Origin: Tolumonas sp008015085
GTDB taxonomy: Bacteria > Pseudomonadota > Gammaproteobacteria > Enterobacterales > Aeromonadaceae
Length of the DNA stretch: 64,000 nt
Reading direction: 5' to 3'
NCBI GenBank assembly: GCA_029265125.1
Contig: JAJUJX010000005.1
Coordinates: forward strand, 62,001 to 126,000
The notes under the pieces: model-generated
Told to the model about the DNA's origin: nothing
The model's database searches: none
What the model saw: the letters and a program-made list of their open reading frames with translations, nothing else
In this document: one piece after another, positions 25,106 to 34,397 of the stretch
How the letters are laid out: every line of letters starts with the position of its first letter
How positions within the stretch are numbered: the stretch's first letter is position 1
Translations under genes and position numbers: made by a program

Positions 25106-26215
25106 ATGATGATTGATAATGCCGGAAAACAAACCTTGCTAGTCATAGAAAACACAACAGAAAACTTTGCATTAATCAATAAGACCTTACAAAACACCTA
25201 TCTTATTGAGCATGCAAGTGATAGTAAGAAAGGCCTGAAACTAGCACTATCAGACAACCCGCCAGACCTCATATTGCTGGATACAGCGCTTCCGGACATG
25301 GATGGCTATGAAGTCTGTCGCAGACTGAAAGAACAACCGGAAACACAAAACATTCCTGTCATATTTATAGCAGCAGAATCAAGCCCGGCAGAAGAAGAAA
25401 AAGGTCTGGCACTCGGTGCTGTCGATTACATCACCAAACCGCTCAGTCCTCCTATCGTTAAAAACCGTGTCAAAACACATCTGGCAATCAAAGATTCTAT
25501 TGAAACAATACATCATCGAATTTATATCAAACAATCTACAGCCAATGATGCTATTCAGGATATTTTTCATGGCTATTCATCCTATACGCTCAAAGACGAA
25601 TCCATTCTGGCTATTGCATCCTTGGCTGAATCTTATGACAGCGATATCACCAACCACCTTCGTCGCACTCAGCACTATGTGAAAGCCATGGCAGAGCAAC
25701 TTATATCAAAAGTCAGAGATCCCTTATCCCTGACACCGTCTGACATTGCATTGCTATATAAATCCGTGCCACTACATGACATCGGTAAGTTATATCTGCC
25801 TACCGAAATTTTGCAGAAAAAAGCGGGGTATACCGAATCTGAATTTAACACAATGAGGCGACACACGATTCTTGGATTACATGCGATTGAACAGGCAGAA
25901 AAGGTGTGTGGTATTGACGGCCAGTATTTACATTTCGCGAAAGAAATCGCGCTGTCACACCATGAACGCTGGGATGGCAGCGGATACCCCAACGGTTTAA
26001 AAGAAAAAGACATTCCTCTCTCTGCACGCCTTATGGCCGTGGCCGATGTTTACGATGCCATCATCAGTAAAAAGACATACAGTGATTCACTGTCGCATGA
26101 GGAAGCTATTAATATTATTTATGCGGGGAAAAACAACTTATTTGACCCTGAAATCATTGATGCGTTTGTGGCCATTGAGCAAGAAATCAATGCGATAGCA
26201 GCCCGTTATCCCTGA
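25106..26215 (+). CDS. Response regulator with HD-GYP c-di-GMP phosphodiesterase output
   Basis: 369 residues. A receiver domain (about 9-125) has the phospho-acceptor Asp in LILLDTALPDMDGYEV and the conserved Lys in DYITKPLSPP. The first acidic position reads IEN rather than a double aspartate. The HD-GYP domain (about 165-365) is intact: VPLHDIGKLYLP, a downstream histidine in MRRHTILGLHAIE, then HHERWDGSGYPNGL. It should hydrolyse c-di-GMP when phosphorylated. No histidine kinase lies next to it. It starts at the first of two adjacent ATGs. Its stop lies inside a 9-bp hairpin (26201-26227) shared with the convergent yidA. Confidence 0.9.
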   Translation: MMIDNAGKQTLLVIENTTENFALINKTLQNTYLIEHASDSKKGLKLALSDNPPDLILLDTALPDMDGYEVCRRLKEQPETQNIPVIFIAAESSPAEEEKGLALGAVDYITKPLSPPIVKNRVKTHLAIKDSIETIHHRIYIKQSTANDAIQDIFHGYSSYTLKDESILAIASLAESYDSDITNHLRRTQHYVKAMAEQLISKVRDPLSLTPSDIALLYKSVPLHDIGKLYLPTEILQKKAGYTESEFNTMRRHTILGLHAIEQAEKVCGIDGQYLHFAKEIALSHHERWDGSGYPNGLKEKDIPLSARLMAVADVYDAIISKKTYSDSLSHEEAINIIYAGKNNLFDPEIIDAFVAIEQEINAIAARYP

Positions 26216-26238
26216 TGAATAACGGGCGAAAATCACTT

Positions 26239-27045
26239 TCAGGAAAGAATAAACTTCTCAATTACATGCGCCACACCATCCTCTTCATTGGTGTGTGTCA
26301 CATAATCAGCGATGGCTTTAATGTCATCAAACGCATTACCCATCGCTACCGATAACCCGGCATATTCGAGCATATGCACATCATTACCAGCATCACCTAC
26401 GCAAATTACCTCTTCTGGTTTAATACCCAGATAATTCGCCAGCATGGAGACACCATTTCCTTTATTACTGTTCTTATTCAGAATCTCCAGGAAGAAAGGT
26501 GCACTACGCACTACAGTGAAGCGGTCATAATATTCCACCGGGATCTGTTCAACACCAGGTGAAAGGATCTCTGGCTCATCCACCAGCATAACTTTCACAA
26601 TCGGATGATCTTCTGACAATTCATTGAAATCAATCAAAGTCAAAGGAATCCCATTGATATCCCGTTCATGAGCGGTGTAATGACTGACTTTTGGCGAAAT
26701 CAGACCAAGCTCGGTAGAAAAAGCATGCGTATTCACACCAATTTGCTGGCTGATGGCATAAACATCACGCACATCCTTACCCGTGATCAATTGACTGCAA
26801 ATTGTTTCTTTTGTACCCACGTTCTTGATCACTGCACCGTTGTAGCTCAAAGCATAATCGTCTGCAGTAGTCAGTTCCAGCTCATCCAGATAGCGTTCCA
26901 GCCCCTCCAATGGGCGTCCGGAAGCCAGAACGACTTTTACGCCTTGTTTCCGGGCTTCTTTGATCGCACTTTTTGTACGCTCAGAAATCGAACCATCGCC
27001 ACGCAGCAGCGTGCCATCCATATCAAGTGCAATTAGCTTATACAT
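26239..27045 (-). CDS. yidA: Cof-type HAD sugar-phosphatase YidA
   Basis: 268 residues from ATG 27045, chosen because MYKLIALDMDGTLL then aligns with E. coli YidA; ATG 27051 and GTG 27054 are alternatives. HAD motif I is DMDGTLL, motif II VVLASGRP, and motif III/IV lie in the C-terminal KGNGVSMLANYLGI with GDAGNDVHML. It dephosphorylates small sugar phosphates. It is a monocistronic gene, convergent with the HD-GYP gene. Confidence 0.9.
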   Translation of the reverse strand: MYKLIALDMDGTLLRGDGSISERTKSAIKEARKQGVKVVLASGRPLEGLERYLDELELTTADDYALSYNGAVIKNVGTKETICSQLITGKDVRDVYAISQQIGVNTHAFSTELGLISPKVSHYTAHERDINGIPLTLIDFNELSEDHPIVKVMLVDEPEILSPGVEQIPVEYYDRFTVVRSAPFFLEILNKNSNKGNGVSMLANYLGIKPEEVICVGDAGNDVHMLEYAGLSVAMGNAFDDIKAIADYVTHTNEEDGVAHVIEKFILS

Positions 27046-27110
27046 CGTCATCACCGGGAAAAATAAAGTCCGGAGTATTTTATCGGAAAAACCGGTTACA
27101 TGGAGCGATT

Positions 27111-27209
27111 ATGAAACAAACTTTCAGCAGATATGAATTAAAGGAAATAATGCATGGAAAGAGCCTCAGACTGAATAAACAACCTGAGGCAGAAAAATCA
27201 GATAGTTAA
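27111..27209 (+). CDS. Possible 32-residue small protein
   Basis: An ATG at 27111 preceded by GGAG (27102-27105) opens a 32-codon frame: MKQTFSRYELKEIMHGK, then a charged tail rich in Lys, Glu and Ser. It lies alone on the plus strand between two minus-strand genes. A hairpin (27163-27190) lies inside it. The ribosome-binding site is good, but the length is too short for certainty and I recognise no family. Confidence 0.3.
   Translation: MKQTFSRYELKEIMHGKSLRLNKQPEAEKSDS
27163..27190 (-). terminator. Hairpin after the TraF_2-like gene
   Basis: GCCTCAG (27163-27169) and CTGAGGC (27184-27190) form a 7-bp stem with a 14-base loop, 23 bp beyond the stop of the minus-strand outer-membrane protein gene. 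On that strand it is followed by TCTTTCC, a weak T run. Confidence 0.35.
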
Positions 27210-27213
27210 ACAA

Positions 27214-28401
27214 TCAGAATGTGAAAGAGGTCTGTAATACACCGCCAAACTCATTATTCCCGGCATAGATGCCTGCGACATCAAGATGAAATACGCCAAA
27301 CGGGGAAAAACCGAGACCGGCAGTAAATGCATCGCTCAGGTTACCTTTAAAATCATGACGATAACCAGCACGCACTTGGGCCCAGCCAAAGAAATCCCAT
27401 TCAGCTCCTAAACCAGCCATTTGCAGATCATCATCATCCGCATTGAATGTGTTGCTGGTTCCATTTAGTTTCGTAAAACGTTTTTGCGCCAGTAAATCCA
27501 GGTCACCAGTTAATGTTAAAGCTTCCCAATTATAAGTTAACGATGCCGTCGGAACCGGCGATAATTCGTAAGCAGCCTGCACTCCATCAATAACCGGTGC
27601 GTCAATGGTTTGTTTAAACAGGTTTTTAACTGCAAAACCACCTGTCAAACCATAATCCAACTCTGTCACAACACCAGCATCAATATTGAATGCTGATTTG
27701 CTGGTGCGATATTGTTCATCATCAAAATTATCAAAATCCGTCGTAGCTGCATTGGCTACATAGTTCAACACTTCAATTTTCTGAATTTTAGGCGTCACAC
27801 CAACAGACCATTTATAACCATCAGTCTCGAACTCTCTGGCAATACTGATGCCGTAATCGGTTACCTGTGCTCCCATAGCAACCATTTTGGAGTTCAGCTG
27901 ATTTTCATCAGTTGGCAATACGTTACCGTTAGTCGTCCAGTCCGTTGAGTCAACATCTGCAAACGCAGCAACATCAGCATAACTATTTAATACAAAAGCC
28001 GCCGGTAATACTGCATTAGGCACTGCAATTGCCATTCCGGCACCAGCTTTCACATAACCTGTCGCACCCTGTAACTCTTGAAGTTGATTCAGAGTTTCTT
28101 CCGCTAATGCGGCATCATTCTGGTAATTATCAAAGCTATCAGCAAAATCATCGCCTTTGTTATACAAATCATCTTTATCAAAGACCTCAGCACCAACAAC
28201 CGGCAGTAACACCCCCACATCATCACTTTCATTGTAATGACTTAACAACGCCGGGTTATAAAAAGGGGCGCTCAGATAATTAGCACTACTAACGCCCGCT
28301 CCACCCATTGCATCCTGTCTGGCGTTAAATGCATATGCACCAGCAAATGCAGATGATGTGCATAACAGAGAAATTGCTGCGGTCAGTAAACTCCGTTTCA
28401 T
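27214..28401 (-). CDS. TraF_2-like outer-membrane beta-barrel protein
   Basis: 395 residues from ATG 28401, which follows AAAGGAG; an upstream in-frame start lacks such a site and would hide the signal peptide. MKRSLLTAAISLLCTSSAFAGA is a typical signal peptide. The mature part starts YAFNARQDAMGGAGVSSANY, as in proteins annotated conjugal transfer protein TraF that are chromosomal, FadL-like barrels, and the protein ends in aromatic F (LQTSFTF) as outer-membrane barrels do. No conjugation genes are nearby, so the TraF label is historical. The substrate is unknown. The middle is acidic. Confidence 0.75.
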   Translation of the reverse strand: MKRSLLTAAISLLCTSSAFAGAYAFNARQDAMGGAGVSSANYLSAPFYNPALLSHYNESDDVGVLLPVVGAEVFDKDDLYNKGDDFADSFDNYQNDAALAEETLNQLQELQGATGYVKAGAGMAIAVPNAVLPAAFVLNSYADVAAFADVDSTDWTTNGNVLPTDENQLNSKMVAMGAQVTDYGISIAREFETDGYKWSVGVTPKIQKIEVLNYVANAATTDFDNFDDEQYRTSKSAFNIDAGVVTELDYGLTGGFAVKNLFKQTIDAPVIDGVQAAYELSPVPTASLTYNWEALTLTGDLDLLAQKRFTKLNGTSNTFNADDDDLQMAGLGAEWDFFGWAQVRAGYRHDFKGNLSDAFTAGLGFSPFGVFHLDVAGIYAGNNEFGGVLQTSFTF

Positions 28402-28455
28402 AAAAACTCCTTTAATGAGATCCTTCAGATGATTAACTAGTTTATACAAAAACAT

Positions 28456-28619
28456 ACAAAATTCAGGAAATTATTTGCACATCTGTTTTTGATTAAGAAA
28501 CTCCTTATTATTAGTGTAATTAATCAACAAAGTGGCTGTTTTAATTTTTTTATACCTAACTAAAGACAAATAGCGGAATTTTATTTAGGATCGGCATCCA
28601 CCTTCCAATGTTCGGATGA
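28456..28619. promoter_or_regulatory. Divergent promoter region before the glycine riboswitch
   Basis: 164 bp, very AT-rich. It must hold the promoters of the outer-membrane protein gene (minus) and of the riboswitch-symporter transcript (plus). I see no gene and cannot fix either promoter. Confidence 0.4.
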
Positions 28620-28788
28620 AGGTAGCAGGAGAGGATGGTTCTACATCCACCGAAGAAGTGAATCTTTCAGGTGCCGCAAGGCGAGGACTGTTACTGGACG
28701 ATACTCTGGAGAGACCCGTTAAATCGGGCGCCGAAGGAGCAAAACCCGTCAGGGTTGAAACTCTCAGGCAAAAGGACAGAGGGGATGG
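28620..28788 (+). ncRNA. Tandem glycine riboswitch
   Basis: Two consecutive glycine aptamers. The first runs about 28625-28702 and contains GGAGAGG, ACCGAAGAAG and TCTTTCAGGTGCC. The second runs about 28703-28788 and shows the textbook core GGAGAGACCC, GCGCCGAAGGAGCAA, AACTCTCAGGCAAAAGG and ACAGAGGGG. It lies about 90 nt upstream of an AGCS amino-acid:cation symporter start. In Vibrio and relatives glycine riboswitches also control such symporters. I see no clear intrinsic terminator between the second aptamer and the gene, so control may act on translation. Confidence 0.93.
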
Positions 28789-28880
28789 AACGGCATATCT
28801 GGTGATCCTCATCAGGTAGGCGTTCCTGTCTTCTCCTTTCACGAATGAACAGCTTCGTTTCAGGAGGATATTTACAAACT

Positions 28881-30254
28881 ATGCTTCATTCATTTCTTAC
28901 CGCCGTTGATGACTTTATCTGGGGTCCACCACTGCTTGCACTGCTGATGGGTACTGGGCTTTATCTCACCATTCGTTTAGGTCTGCTACAGGTTATTCGC
29001 CTGCCACTGGCCCTGAAACTGGTGTTTTTTCCACCCAAACATGATGATAAAGAAGGCGATGTATCCAGCTTTGCTGCACTATGCACTGCCCTGTCGGCAA
29101 CCATTGGTACCGGCAATATCGTCGGTGTTGCCACCGCAGTTAAACTAGGCGGTCCAGGTGCTATTTTCTGGATGTGGATGGCTGCATTCCTGGGTATGGC
29201 AACAAAATACGCTGAAGGACTGCTGGCTGTCCGCTATCGACAAAAAGATGCCAACGGTCAAATGAGCGGCGGCCCGATGTACTATCTGGAAAAGGGTCTG
29301 GGCAGCAAATTTCTGGCAGGTGCGTTTGCTCTGTTTGGAATCGGCGTTGCGTTGTTTGGGATTGGTACTTTCCCACAAGTTAATGCGATTGCGGATGCCG
29401 CTCAGCTTGCCTTTGAAGTGCCAAAATGGGCAACCGGTCTGATTCTGGCTGTATTAGTGGCACTGATCACTGTAGGCGGTATTGAATCCATATCCCGCGT
29501 ATCCACTAAAGTAGTTCCTCTTATGGCTGCATTATATGTACTCACCTGCTTCGGGGTTATGTATATACATGCAGAACAACTACCAGCAGTGGTCAATCAG
29601 ATCCTGAATGCAGCGTTCACTACCACAGCTGCAACCGGTGGTTTTGCTGGTGCAACCATGATGCTGGCGTTGCAGGCAGGTGTTGCACGCGGTGTGTTTT
29701 CTAATGAATCAGGTCTGGGCTCTGCCCCTATTGCTGCAGCGGCCGCAAAAACCGACTCTTGTGTAGAACAAGGGCTGGTCTGCATGACCGGTACTTTCTT
29801 TGATACCATCATCATTTGTACCATGACAGGTATTACTTTGGTGCTGACTGGTTCATGGCAGGCTGAGGTTGCAGGTACAGCCATGACCAACCTGGCGTTC
29901 ACCCAAGGTATTGGCAGTCAGTTAGGCTTTTATCTGGTTAATATCGGCTTATTGTTCTTTGCATTTACAACCATCATCGGCTGGAACTACTACGGTGAGC
30001 GTTGCACCGAATATCTGCTTGGTGTGAATGCGATAAAGCCATATCGCTGGATATTTGTTGTCCTGGTCGCGGCTGGAGCCTTCCTGCATCTGGATCTGAT
30101 CTGGATCATTGCTGATATCGTTAATGGCCTGATGGCGATACCAAACCTGATTGGTCTGATTGGCTTACGCCATGTGATTGCGGCAGAAACCTTTGCGTAT
30201 TTCAGTGCTAAAGACGCCACACCTGATAATGCAGAAACCGAAGCCAGTATGTGA
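28881..30254 (+). CDS. Alanine/glycine:cation (Na+) symporter, AGCS family
   Basis: 457 residues from ATG 28881 behind AGGAGG (28862-28867). Starting here gives MLHSFLTAVDDFIWGPPLL, the usual AGCS N-terminus, whereas the earlier ATG 28845 has no ribosome-binding site. About ten to eleven membrane helices. Family signatures are ATIGTGNIVGVATAV, GGPGAIFWMWMAAFLGMATK, GGPMYYLEKGLG and FSNESGLGSAPIAAAAAKT. It moves alanine or glycine with sodium. The glycine riboswitch upstream points to glycine as substrate or signal. Confidence 0.93.
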   Translation: MLHSFLTAVDDFIWGPPLLALLMGTGLYLTIRLGLLQVIRLPLALKLVFFPPKHDDKEGDVSSFAALCTALSATIGTGNIVGVATAVKLGGPGAIFWMWMAAFLGMATKYAEGLLAVRYRQKDANGQMSGGPMYYLEKGLGSKFLAGAFALFGIGVALFGIGTFPQVNAIADAAQLAFEVPKWATGLILAVLVALITVGGIESISRVSTKVVPLMAALYVLTCFGVMYIHAEQLPAVVNQILNAAFTTTAATGGFAGATMMLALQAGVARGVFSNESGLGSAPIAAAAAKTDSCVEQGLVCMTGTFFDTIIICTMTGITLVLTGSWQAEVAGTAMTNLAFTQGIGSQLGFYLVNIGLLFFAFTTIIGWNYYGERCTEYLLGVNAIKPYRWIFVVLVAAGAFLHLDLIWIIADIVNGLMAIPNLIGLIGLRHVIAAETFAYFSAKDATPDNAETEASM

Positions 30255-30270
30255 TCCGGTTAAAATTGAA

Positions 30271-30301
30271 AAACCACCGTCAGCTAACGTTGCGGTGGTT
30301 T
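30271..30301 (+). terminator. Terminator of the AGCS symporter gene
   Basis: AAACCACCG (30271-30279) pairs with CGGTGGTTT (30293-30301), 16 bp after the stop. Confidence 0.7.
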
Positions 30302-30315
30302 AAATATGACAACAA

Positions 30316-30341
30316 AAAAACCGGCATCTGAGCCGGTTTTT
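30316..30341. terminator. Bidirectional terminator between symporter gene and hupA
   Basis: AAAAACCGGC (30316-30325), loop ATCTGA, GCCGGTTTTT (30332-30341), with A and T tracts on both sides, so it can terminate both strands. It is 16 bp beyond the hupA stop. Confidence 0.85.
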
Positions 30342-30357
30342 TCATATACAGAAGCGA

Positions 30358-30633
30358 TTAGCCGTTTACTGCATCTTTTAATGCTTTGCCAGCAACAAAG
30401 GTTGGCACGTTAGAAGCAGCAATCGTAATTTCCTGACCAGTCTGCGGATTACGACCAGTACGGCTTGCACGATGATTCACTTTGAAAGTACCGAAACCAA
30501 CCAGTTGTACTGGATCACCTTCTTTCAGGCTTTGGGTAATAGTTTCCAGAATCTGATCCAGTGCCACTTTAGCCTGGGCTTTGCTCATGTCAGCCTTGGC
30601 TGCAATCGCATCAACAAGCTCAGTTTTGTTCAT
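30358..30633 (-). CDS. hupA: DNA-binding protein HU-alpha
   Basis: 91 residues from ATG 30633 (AAGGA upstream); a second ATG two codons earlier lies too close to that site. HU is the abundant dimeric nucleoid protein that bends DNA. The DNA-binding arm is GRNPQTGQEITIAASNVP, and VQLVGFGTFKVNHRA resembles HU-alpha rather than HU-beta. The neighbours yjaG and hemE are also hupA neighbours in E. coli, which supports hupA. Confidence 0.92.
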   Translation of the reverse strand: MNKTELVDAIAAKADMSKAQAKVALDQILETITQSLKEGDPVQLVGFGTFKVNHRASRTGRNPQTGQEITIAASNVPTFVAGKALKDAVNG

Positions 30634-30827
30634 ACGCATTCCTTATTATTTAAGCCGATCAAAAAAGCTGCCTCAATCTAGTCAAATTTCGTCTGGCTGG
30701 CAAAAGCTTTCTTCCGTATTTTCCGGAAAAACAGCAGATTTTTGCCCGGAATTTCATTGATGTCACAAAACATACAGCCAATCGATTAAGCTTTATACCA
30801 TTAGAGCCAGACCGCCTTGCCAGTCAC

Positions 30828-31406
30828 TTATTCCAGCGAAATACCTAAATTGGAAACACCATCCTGAGAAGCCATAGATTTAATATCCAGAATATTGGCG
30901 GCATCCCTTGGCTGGGACACCCGCTCCAGCAGAGCGACCTGGAATGTCATTTCCTCTTCAATTAAAGGCTCTGCATACAATTCTTCTACTGAACACTCTT
31001 TCCCCTGCTGCATTTCGACAAATCCGACAACACAACCCAAAGAAGTCTGGCTCACATCATAAGCTTCGTCGCCCAGACGAAAAACCACCGAATTATATGC
31101 CGTCGCCAGTGCGACACATGCGTCTAAAGCCGGACGGGCGCCATAGCATTCTTCTTTCTGTGGATCAGGCATGCCAGCTTCTAACTGTTCCAGAATGGCA
31201 GACAAATTGACCTGCATACTTTTTTCTGTCAGATATTGCCACATGGTATCCAGAGCCTGACGGATCTGTTGTACGTCACCATTGCCTGTACTCTCAGCAT
31301 ACAAACAGTAATTAGGATACATTCTTTCACTCAATGCCAGCGCAAACAGCGTCTGCTGCCATGGCATCAATTTATGTAATTTTTTGTAGAACTTGTCACC
31401 AAACAC
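30828..31406 (-). CDS. yjaG: YjaG family protein (DUF416)
   Basis: 192 residues from a GTG start at 31406, chosen because AAAGGAG lies 5-8 bases upstream and the residues before it (upstream in the frame) have no homologous look. Conserved DUF416 pieces are LSERMYPNYCLYAE, ARPALDACVALATAY and the C-terminal GVSNLGISLE. Its biochemical function is unknown; in E. coli it sits directly before hupA, as here (194 bp upstream). Confidence 0.88.
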   Translation of the reverse strand: MFGDKFYKKLHKLMPWQQTLFALALSERMYPNYCLYAESTGNGDVQQIRQALDTMWQYLTEKSMQVNLSAILEQLEAGMPDPQKEECYGARPALDACVALATAYNSVVFRLGDEAYDVSQTSLGCVVGFVEMQQGKECSVEELYAEPLIEEEMTFQVALLERVSQPRDAANILDIKSMASQDGVSNLGISLE

Positions 31407-31681
31407 AACGATCTCCTTTGAGTGAATCGCGAATTGTAAGCTAGTCTGCTGATATTGAGAAATAATGCAGCACAATTAAGATCCAGACAAAGAAACAGCA
31501 TTGATGGATAAAAAACAACCAGAACCATGAATTACTCTCTTTAATTCCGCCCTTTTGTTGTTTTTACCCTGCCGTCCGTGATACAAATCTAACTTTGTGC
31601 CATCAAGGGCGGATGAAATTATTCTCCCTGCATTCGGTGATGGTATAACAGACCAATTTTCAACAGAGCGAAGAGAAAACA

Positions 31682-33277
31682 ATGAAACGGATCCTGACAC
31701 CGTTTACAGGTTTGGCGAATCGTGAGTTACCCATTCCCCGTCAACACTTGTATGCCATCATTATGCTGGCGTGTTTTTCTGTGGCCAGTATCACTCTGTT
31801 ACCACCTCCGGGTGAGTTGCTTTCAGATAAACCTATCCCTGTCTCTACAGAAGATTTAACCGCCGATGCTGAGTTGAGCAAACAGGCGGCTGACACTGAA
31901 TTTGTCAGTGTTCCAAGTGATGCTTTATTGGATGATGATGCCAGCATCACTGATGATGTGACCGCAGCTCCAACTGGCGAACTGCAGTTAATGGACTACG
32001 TTGTTAAAGATGACGACAACCTTTCTTACATCTTTAATACCCTGAACTTATCGCCGATCACCCTGCAGAAATTACTCGAAGTTGATATTCAGAATTCTTT
32101 GGTCCGCCTGAAGCCTGGCCAGAAAATATCTTTTTATCTTGATGATTCTAGCGTTGTGCAGAAATTAGATATTCCTCTGGACCTGGAAAAACATATCGTT
32201 TTCGAACGTAAAGGTGATGCGTACCAGTCTCATATTGAAAAGCTTGCAGTTACCGCAGAAGACGAGGCTAAACAGGAAAGTGTCGCCGCTGATAATGCAA
32301 CTACTGATACTGATAAAGAAAAAGCTGATAGCACGGCAGTAACTCCTGCTGAAAATACCAAAACGGCTCAGAAAAATGCTGCTAAAGTTGCTGCAGAAGA
32401 AAAAACAGAAAAGAACCAGAAGGCTGCCGAAAAAATCAAAGCTCAGCAGGATGATAACAAAGACACCCGTCCGGCTGTTCGCCCTACCCGCGTATTAAGC
32501 GGTAAGATCTCCGGCACTTTTGGTGCAAGTGCCCGTAGTGCTGGTTTAAGCGCCGGGCATATTCATCAGGTTGCCCGCCTTTTCCAGGGTCAAATCGATT
32601 TCCGCCGTGACCTGAAAAAAGGTGACTCGTTTAAAGTGCTGTTTGATCGCAATACCGTTGCAGGCAAAGCAGACAGCAGTGCACGCGTTCAGGCTGTAAT
32701 GCTGACAGTGAAGGGTAAGAGTTATTCTGCTTTCCGTAACACAACAGACAACCAGTTTTATGATGACGATGGCAGCAGCCTAAATACAACCAAAAGCGGC
32801 AAGTTCATGCGTTATCCTATACCTTCATCGACCCGTGTAAGTTCAGGATTCAACCCACATCGTGTTAATCCGGTCACTGGCCGTGTAATGGCTCATAACG
32901 GTACTGATTTTTCTGTGCGGGTAGGTACCCCCGTACAAGCAACCGGTGATGCTGTTGTCGTGAAATCTACCCGTCATCCTGATATGGGGGTTTATATCGT
33001 ATTACGTCATAGCGGCCGTTACAGCTCTGTTTATATGCATCTGAGCAAATCAATGGTGAAACCCGGCCAGAAAGTAAGAATGGGCCAGGTCATTGCACTA
33101 TCTGGTAATACAGGTCGTTCAACAGGCCCGCATCTGCATTATGAATTCCATGTGAATAATCGTGCGGTGAATGCAATGCGTGTTGATTTGCCAATGAATG
33201 AGCCAATGCAAACCAAGGCGAAAAAATCACTGGTTGCTAAAATCAAAGAATATAAGCGTTTGTTGAATGCAGGTTAA
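31682..33277 (+). CDS. MepM-like murein DD-endopeptidase (M23, OapA/LysM-like domain)
   Basis: 531 residues. An N-terminal membrane anchor (YAIIMLACFSVASITLL) is followed by a LysM/OapA-like domain (MDYVVKDDDNLSYIFNTLNL to GQKISFYL). Then comes an Ala/Lys/Glu-rich linker (about 195-265) that is longer than in E. coli MepM (440 residues), then the M23 metallopeptidase domain. Zinc ligands are present: AHNGTDFSV gives His and Asp, and GRSTGPHLHYEFHV gives the catalytic and ligand histidines. It cuts peptidoglycan cross-links in the periplasm to allow growth. It is monocistronic with a terminator. Confidence 0.88.
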   Translation: MKRILTPFTGLANRELPIPRQHLYAIIMLACFSVASITLLPPPGELLSDKPIPVSTEDLTADAELSKQAADTEFVSVPSDALLDDDASITDDVTAAPTGELQLMDYVVKDDDNLSYIFNTLNLSPITLQKLLEVDIQNSLVRLKPGQKISFYLDDSSVVQKLDIPLDLEKHIVFERKGDAYQSHIEKLAVTAEDEAKQESVAADNATTDTDKEKADSTAVTPAENTKTAQKNAAKVAAEEKTEKNQKAAEKIKAQQDDNKDTRPAVRPTRVLSGKISGTFGASARSAGLSAGHIHQVARLFQGQIDFRRDLKKGDSFKVLFDRNTVAGKADSSARVQAVMLTVKGKSYSAFRNTTDNQFYDDDGSSLNTTKSGKFMRYPIPSSTRVSSGFNPHRVNPVTGRVMAHNGTDFSVRVGTPVQATGDAVVVKSTRHPDMGVYIVLRHSGRYSSVYMHLSKSMVKPGQKVRMGQVIALSGNTGRSTGPHLHYEFHVNNRAVNAMRVDLPMNEPMQTKAKKSLVAKIKEYKRLLNAG

Positions 33278-33298
33278 TTGCCTGATTGTATGAACGAC

Positions 33299-33324
33299 AA
33301 AGACCGGCATGAACACCGGTCTTT
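33299..33324. terminator. Terminator between mepM-like gene and hemE
   Basis: AAAGACCGG (33299-33307) pairs with CCGGTCTTT (33316-33324), followed by TTG on the plus strand. It lies between convergent stops and probably serves mainly the peptidase gene. Confidence 0.75.
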
Positions 33325-33329
33325 TTGTT

Positions 33330-34397
33330 TCAGCTCTGGTGATACGCTTCAGAGAAATGATGTACTGCATCGACAAAAGTTTTCACCCGTTCAGGCGCAA
33401 TATCCGGAGTGATCCCATGTCCGAGATTAAACACATGGCCGGAACCACTGCCATACTGTTGCAAAATCTGCTGAACATGCGAAATCACAACCGCATCATC
33501 ACCATGTAACACAGCCGGATCCATATTTCCTTGTAGTGCAACTTTATCGCCGATACGTTGCCTGGCTGAAGCAATGTCAGTAGTCCAGTCCAGGCCAATG
33601 GCATCGCAGCCTGATGCCGCAATCAGTTCCAGCCATTGCCCACCACCTTTGGTAAACAACGTCACCGGAATGGTACGCCCCTCATGCTGTCGGGATATAC
33701 CCTGGACGATCTGTGTCATATATTGCAGTGAAAAGGTCTGATAATCCTGATGTGATAAGACACCGCCCCATGTATCAAATATCATTACGGCATCCGCACC
33801 AGCAGCAATCTGCGCATTAAGATAAAGCGTGACACTGTCTGCCAGTTTTTGCAGTAAACCATGCAGCAACTGAGGCTCTCGGTACATCATCTGTTTAATA
33901 CGGCTAAACTGTTTACTGCTACCGCCTTCCACCATATACGTTGCCAGTGTCCAGGGGCTGCCAGAAAAACCGATCAGCGGGATGCGCTGTACTAATGCCC
34001 GCTTGATAGCTCTTACTGCATCCATCACATAGCGAAGCTCTATTTCCGGATCCGGTACTGGCAAAGTATCAACATCACGCTGATGCTGAATCGTACGGGC
34101 AAATTTAGGCCCCTCCCCGGCACCAAAGCTCAGACCGAGCCCCATGGCATCCGGAATCGTGAGAATGTCAGAAAATAAAATGGCAGCATCTAATTCAAAA
34201 CGTCGCAATGGCTGCAAAGTAACTTCACATGCCAGCTCTGGGTTCTGACAAAGCGTCATAAAATCACCGGCTTCTGCGCGTAATGCCCGGTATTCCGGTA
34301 AATAGCGTCCAGCCTGGCGCATTAACCAGACAGGGGTGCGATCAACTGGTTGCCGCAATAAAGCGCGCAGGTAACGATCATTTTCTATTTTTGTCAT
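33330..34397 (-). CDS. hemE: Uroporphyrinogen decarboxylase
   Basis: 355 residues, normal length. It removes four carboxyl groups from uroporphyrinogen III to give coproporphyrinogen III in haem synthesis. Family signatures are PVWLMRQAGRYLPEYRALR near the N-terminus, SDILTIPDAMGLGLSF with the catalytic Asp, and GFSGSPWTLATYMVEGG. It is divergent from rsd across 218 bp. Confidence 0.97.
   Translation of the reverse strand: MTKIENDRYLRALLRQPVDRTPVWLMRQAGRYLPEYRALRAEAGDFMTLCQNPELACEVTLQPLRRFELDAAILFSDILTIPDAMGLGLSFGAGEGPKFARTIQHQRDVDTLPVPDPEIELRYVMDAVRAIKRALVQRIPLIGFSGSPWTLATYMVEGGSSKQFSRIKQMMYREPQLLHGLLQKLADSVTLYLNAQIAAGADAVMIFDTWGGVLSHQDYQTFSLQYMTQIVQGISRQHEGRTIPVTLFTKGGGQWLELIAASGCDAIGLDWTTDIASARQRIGDKVALQGNMDPAVLHGDDAVVISHVQQILQQYGSGSGHVFNLGHGITPDIAPERVKTFVDAVHHFSEAYHQS

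Noticed and set aside
27214..28401. Conjugation island, suggested by the TraF-like protein
   Set aside because: No other transfer gene, relaxase or attachment site is present; the family name is historical for chromosomal barrels.
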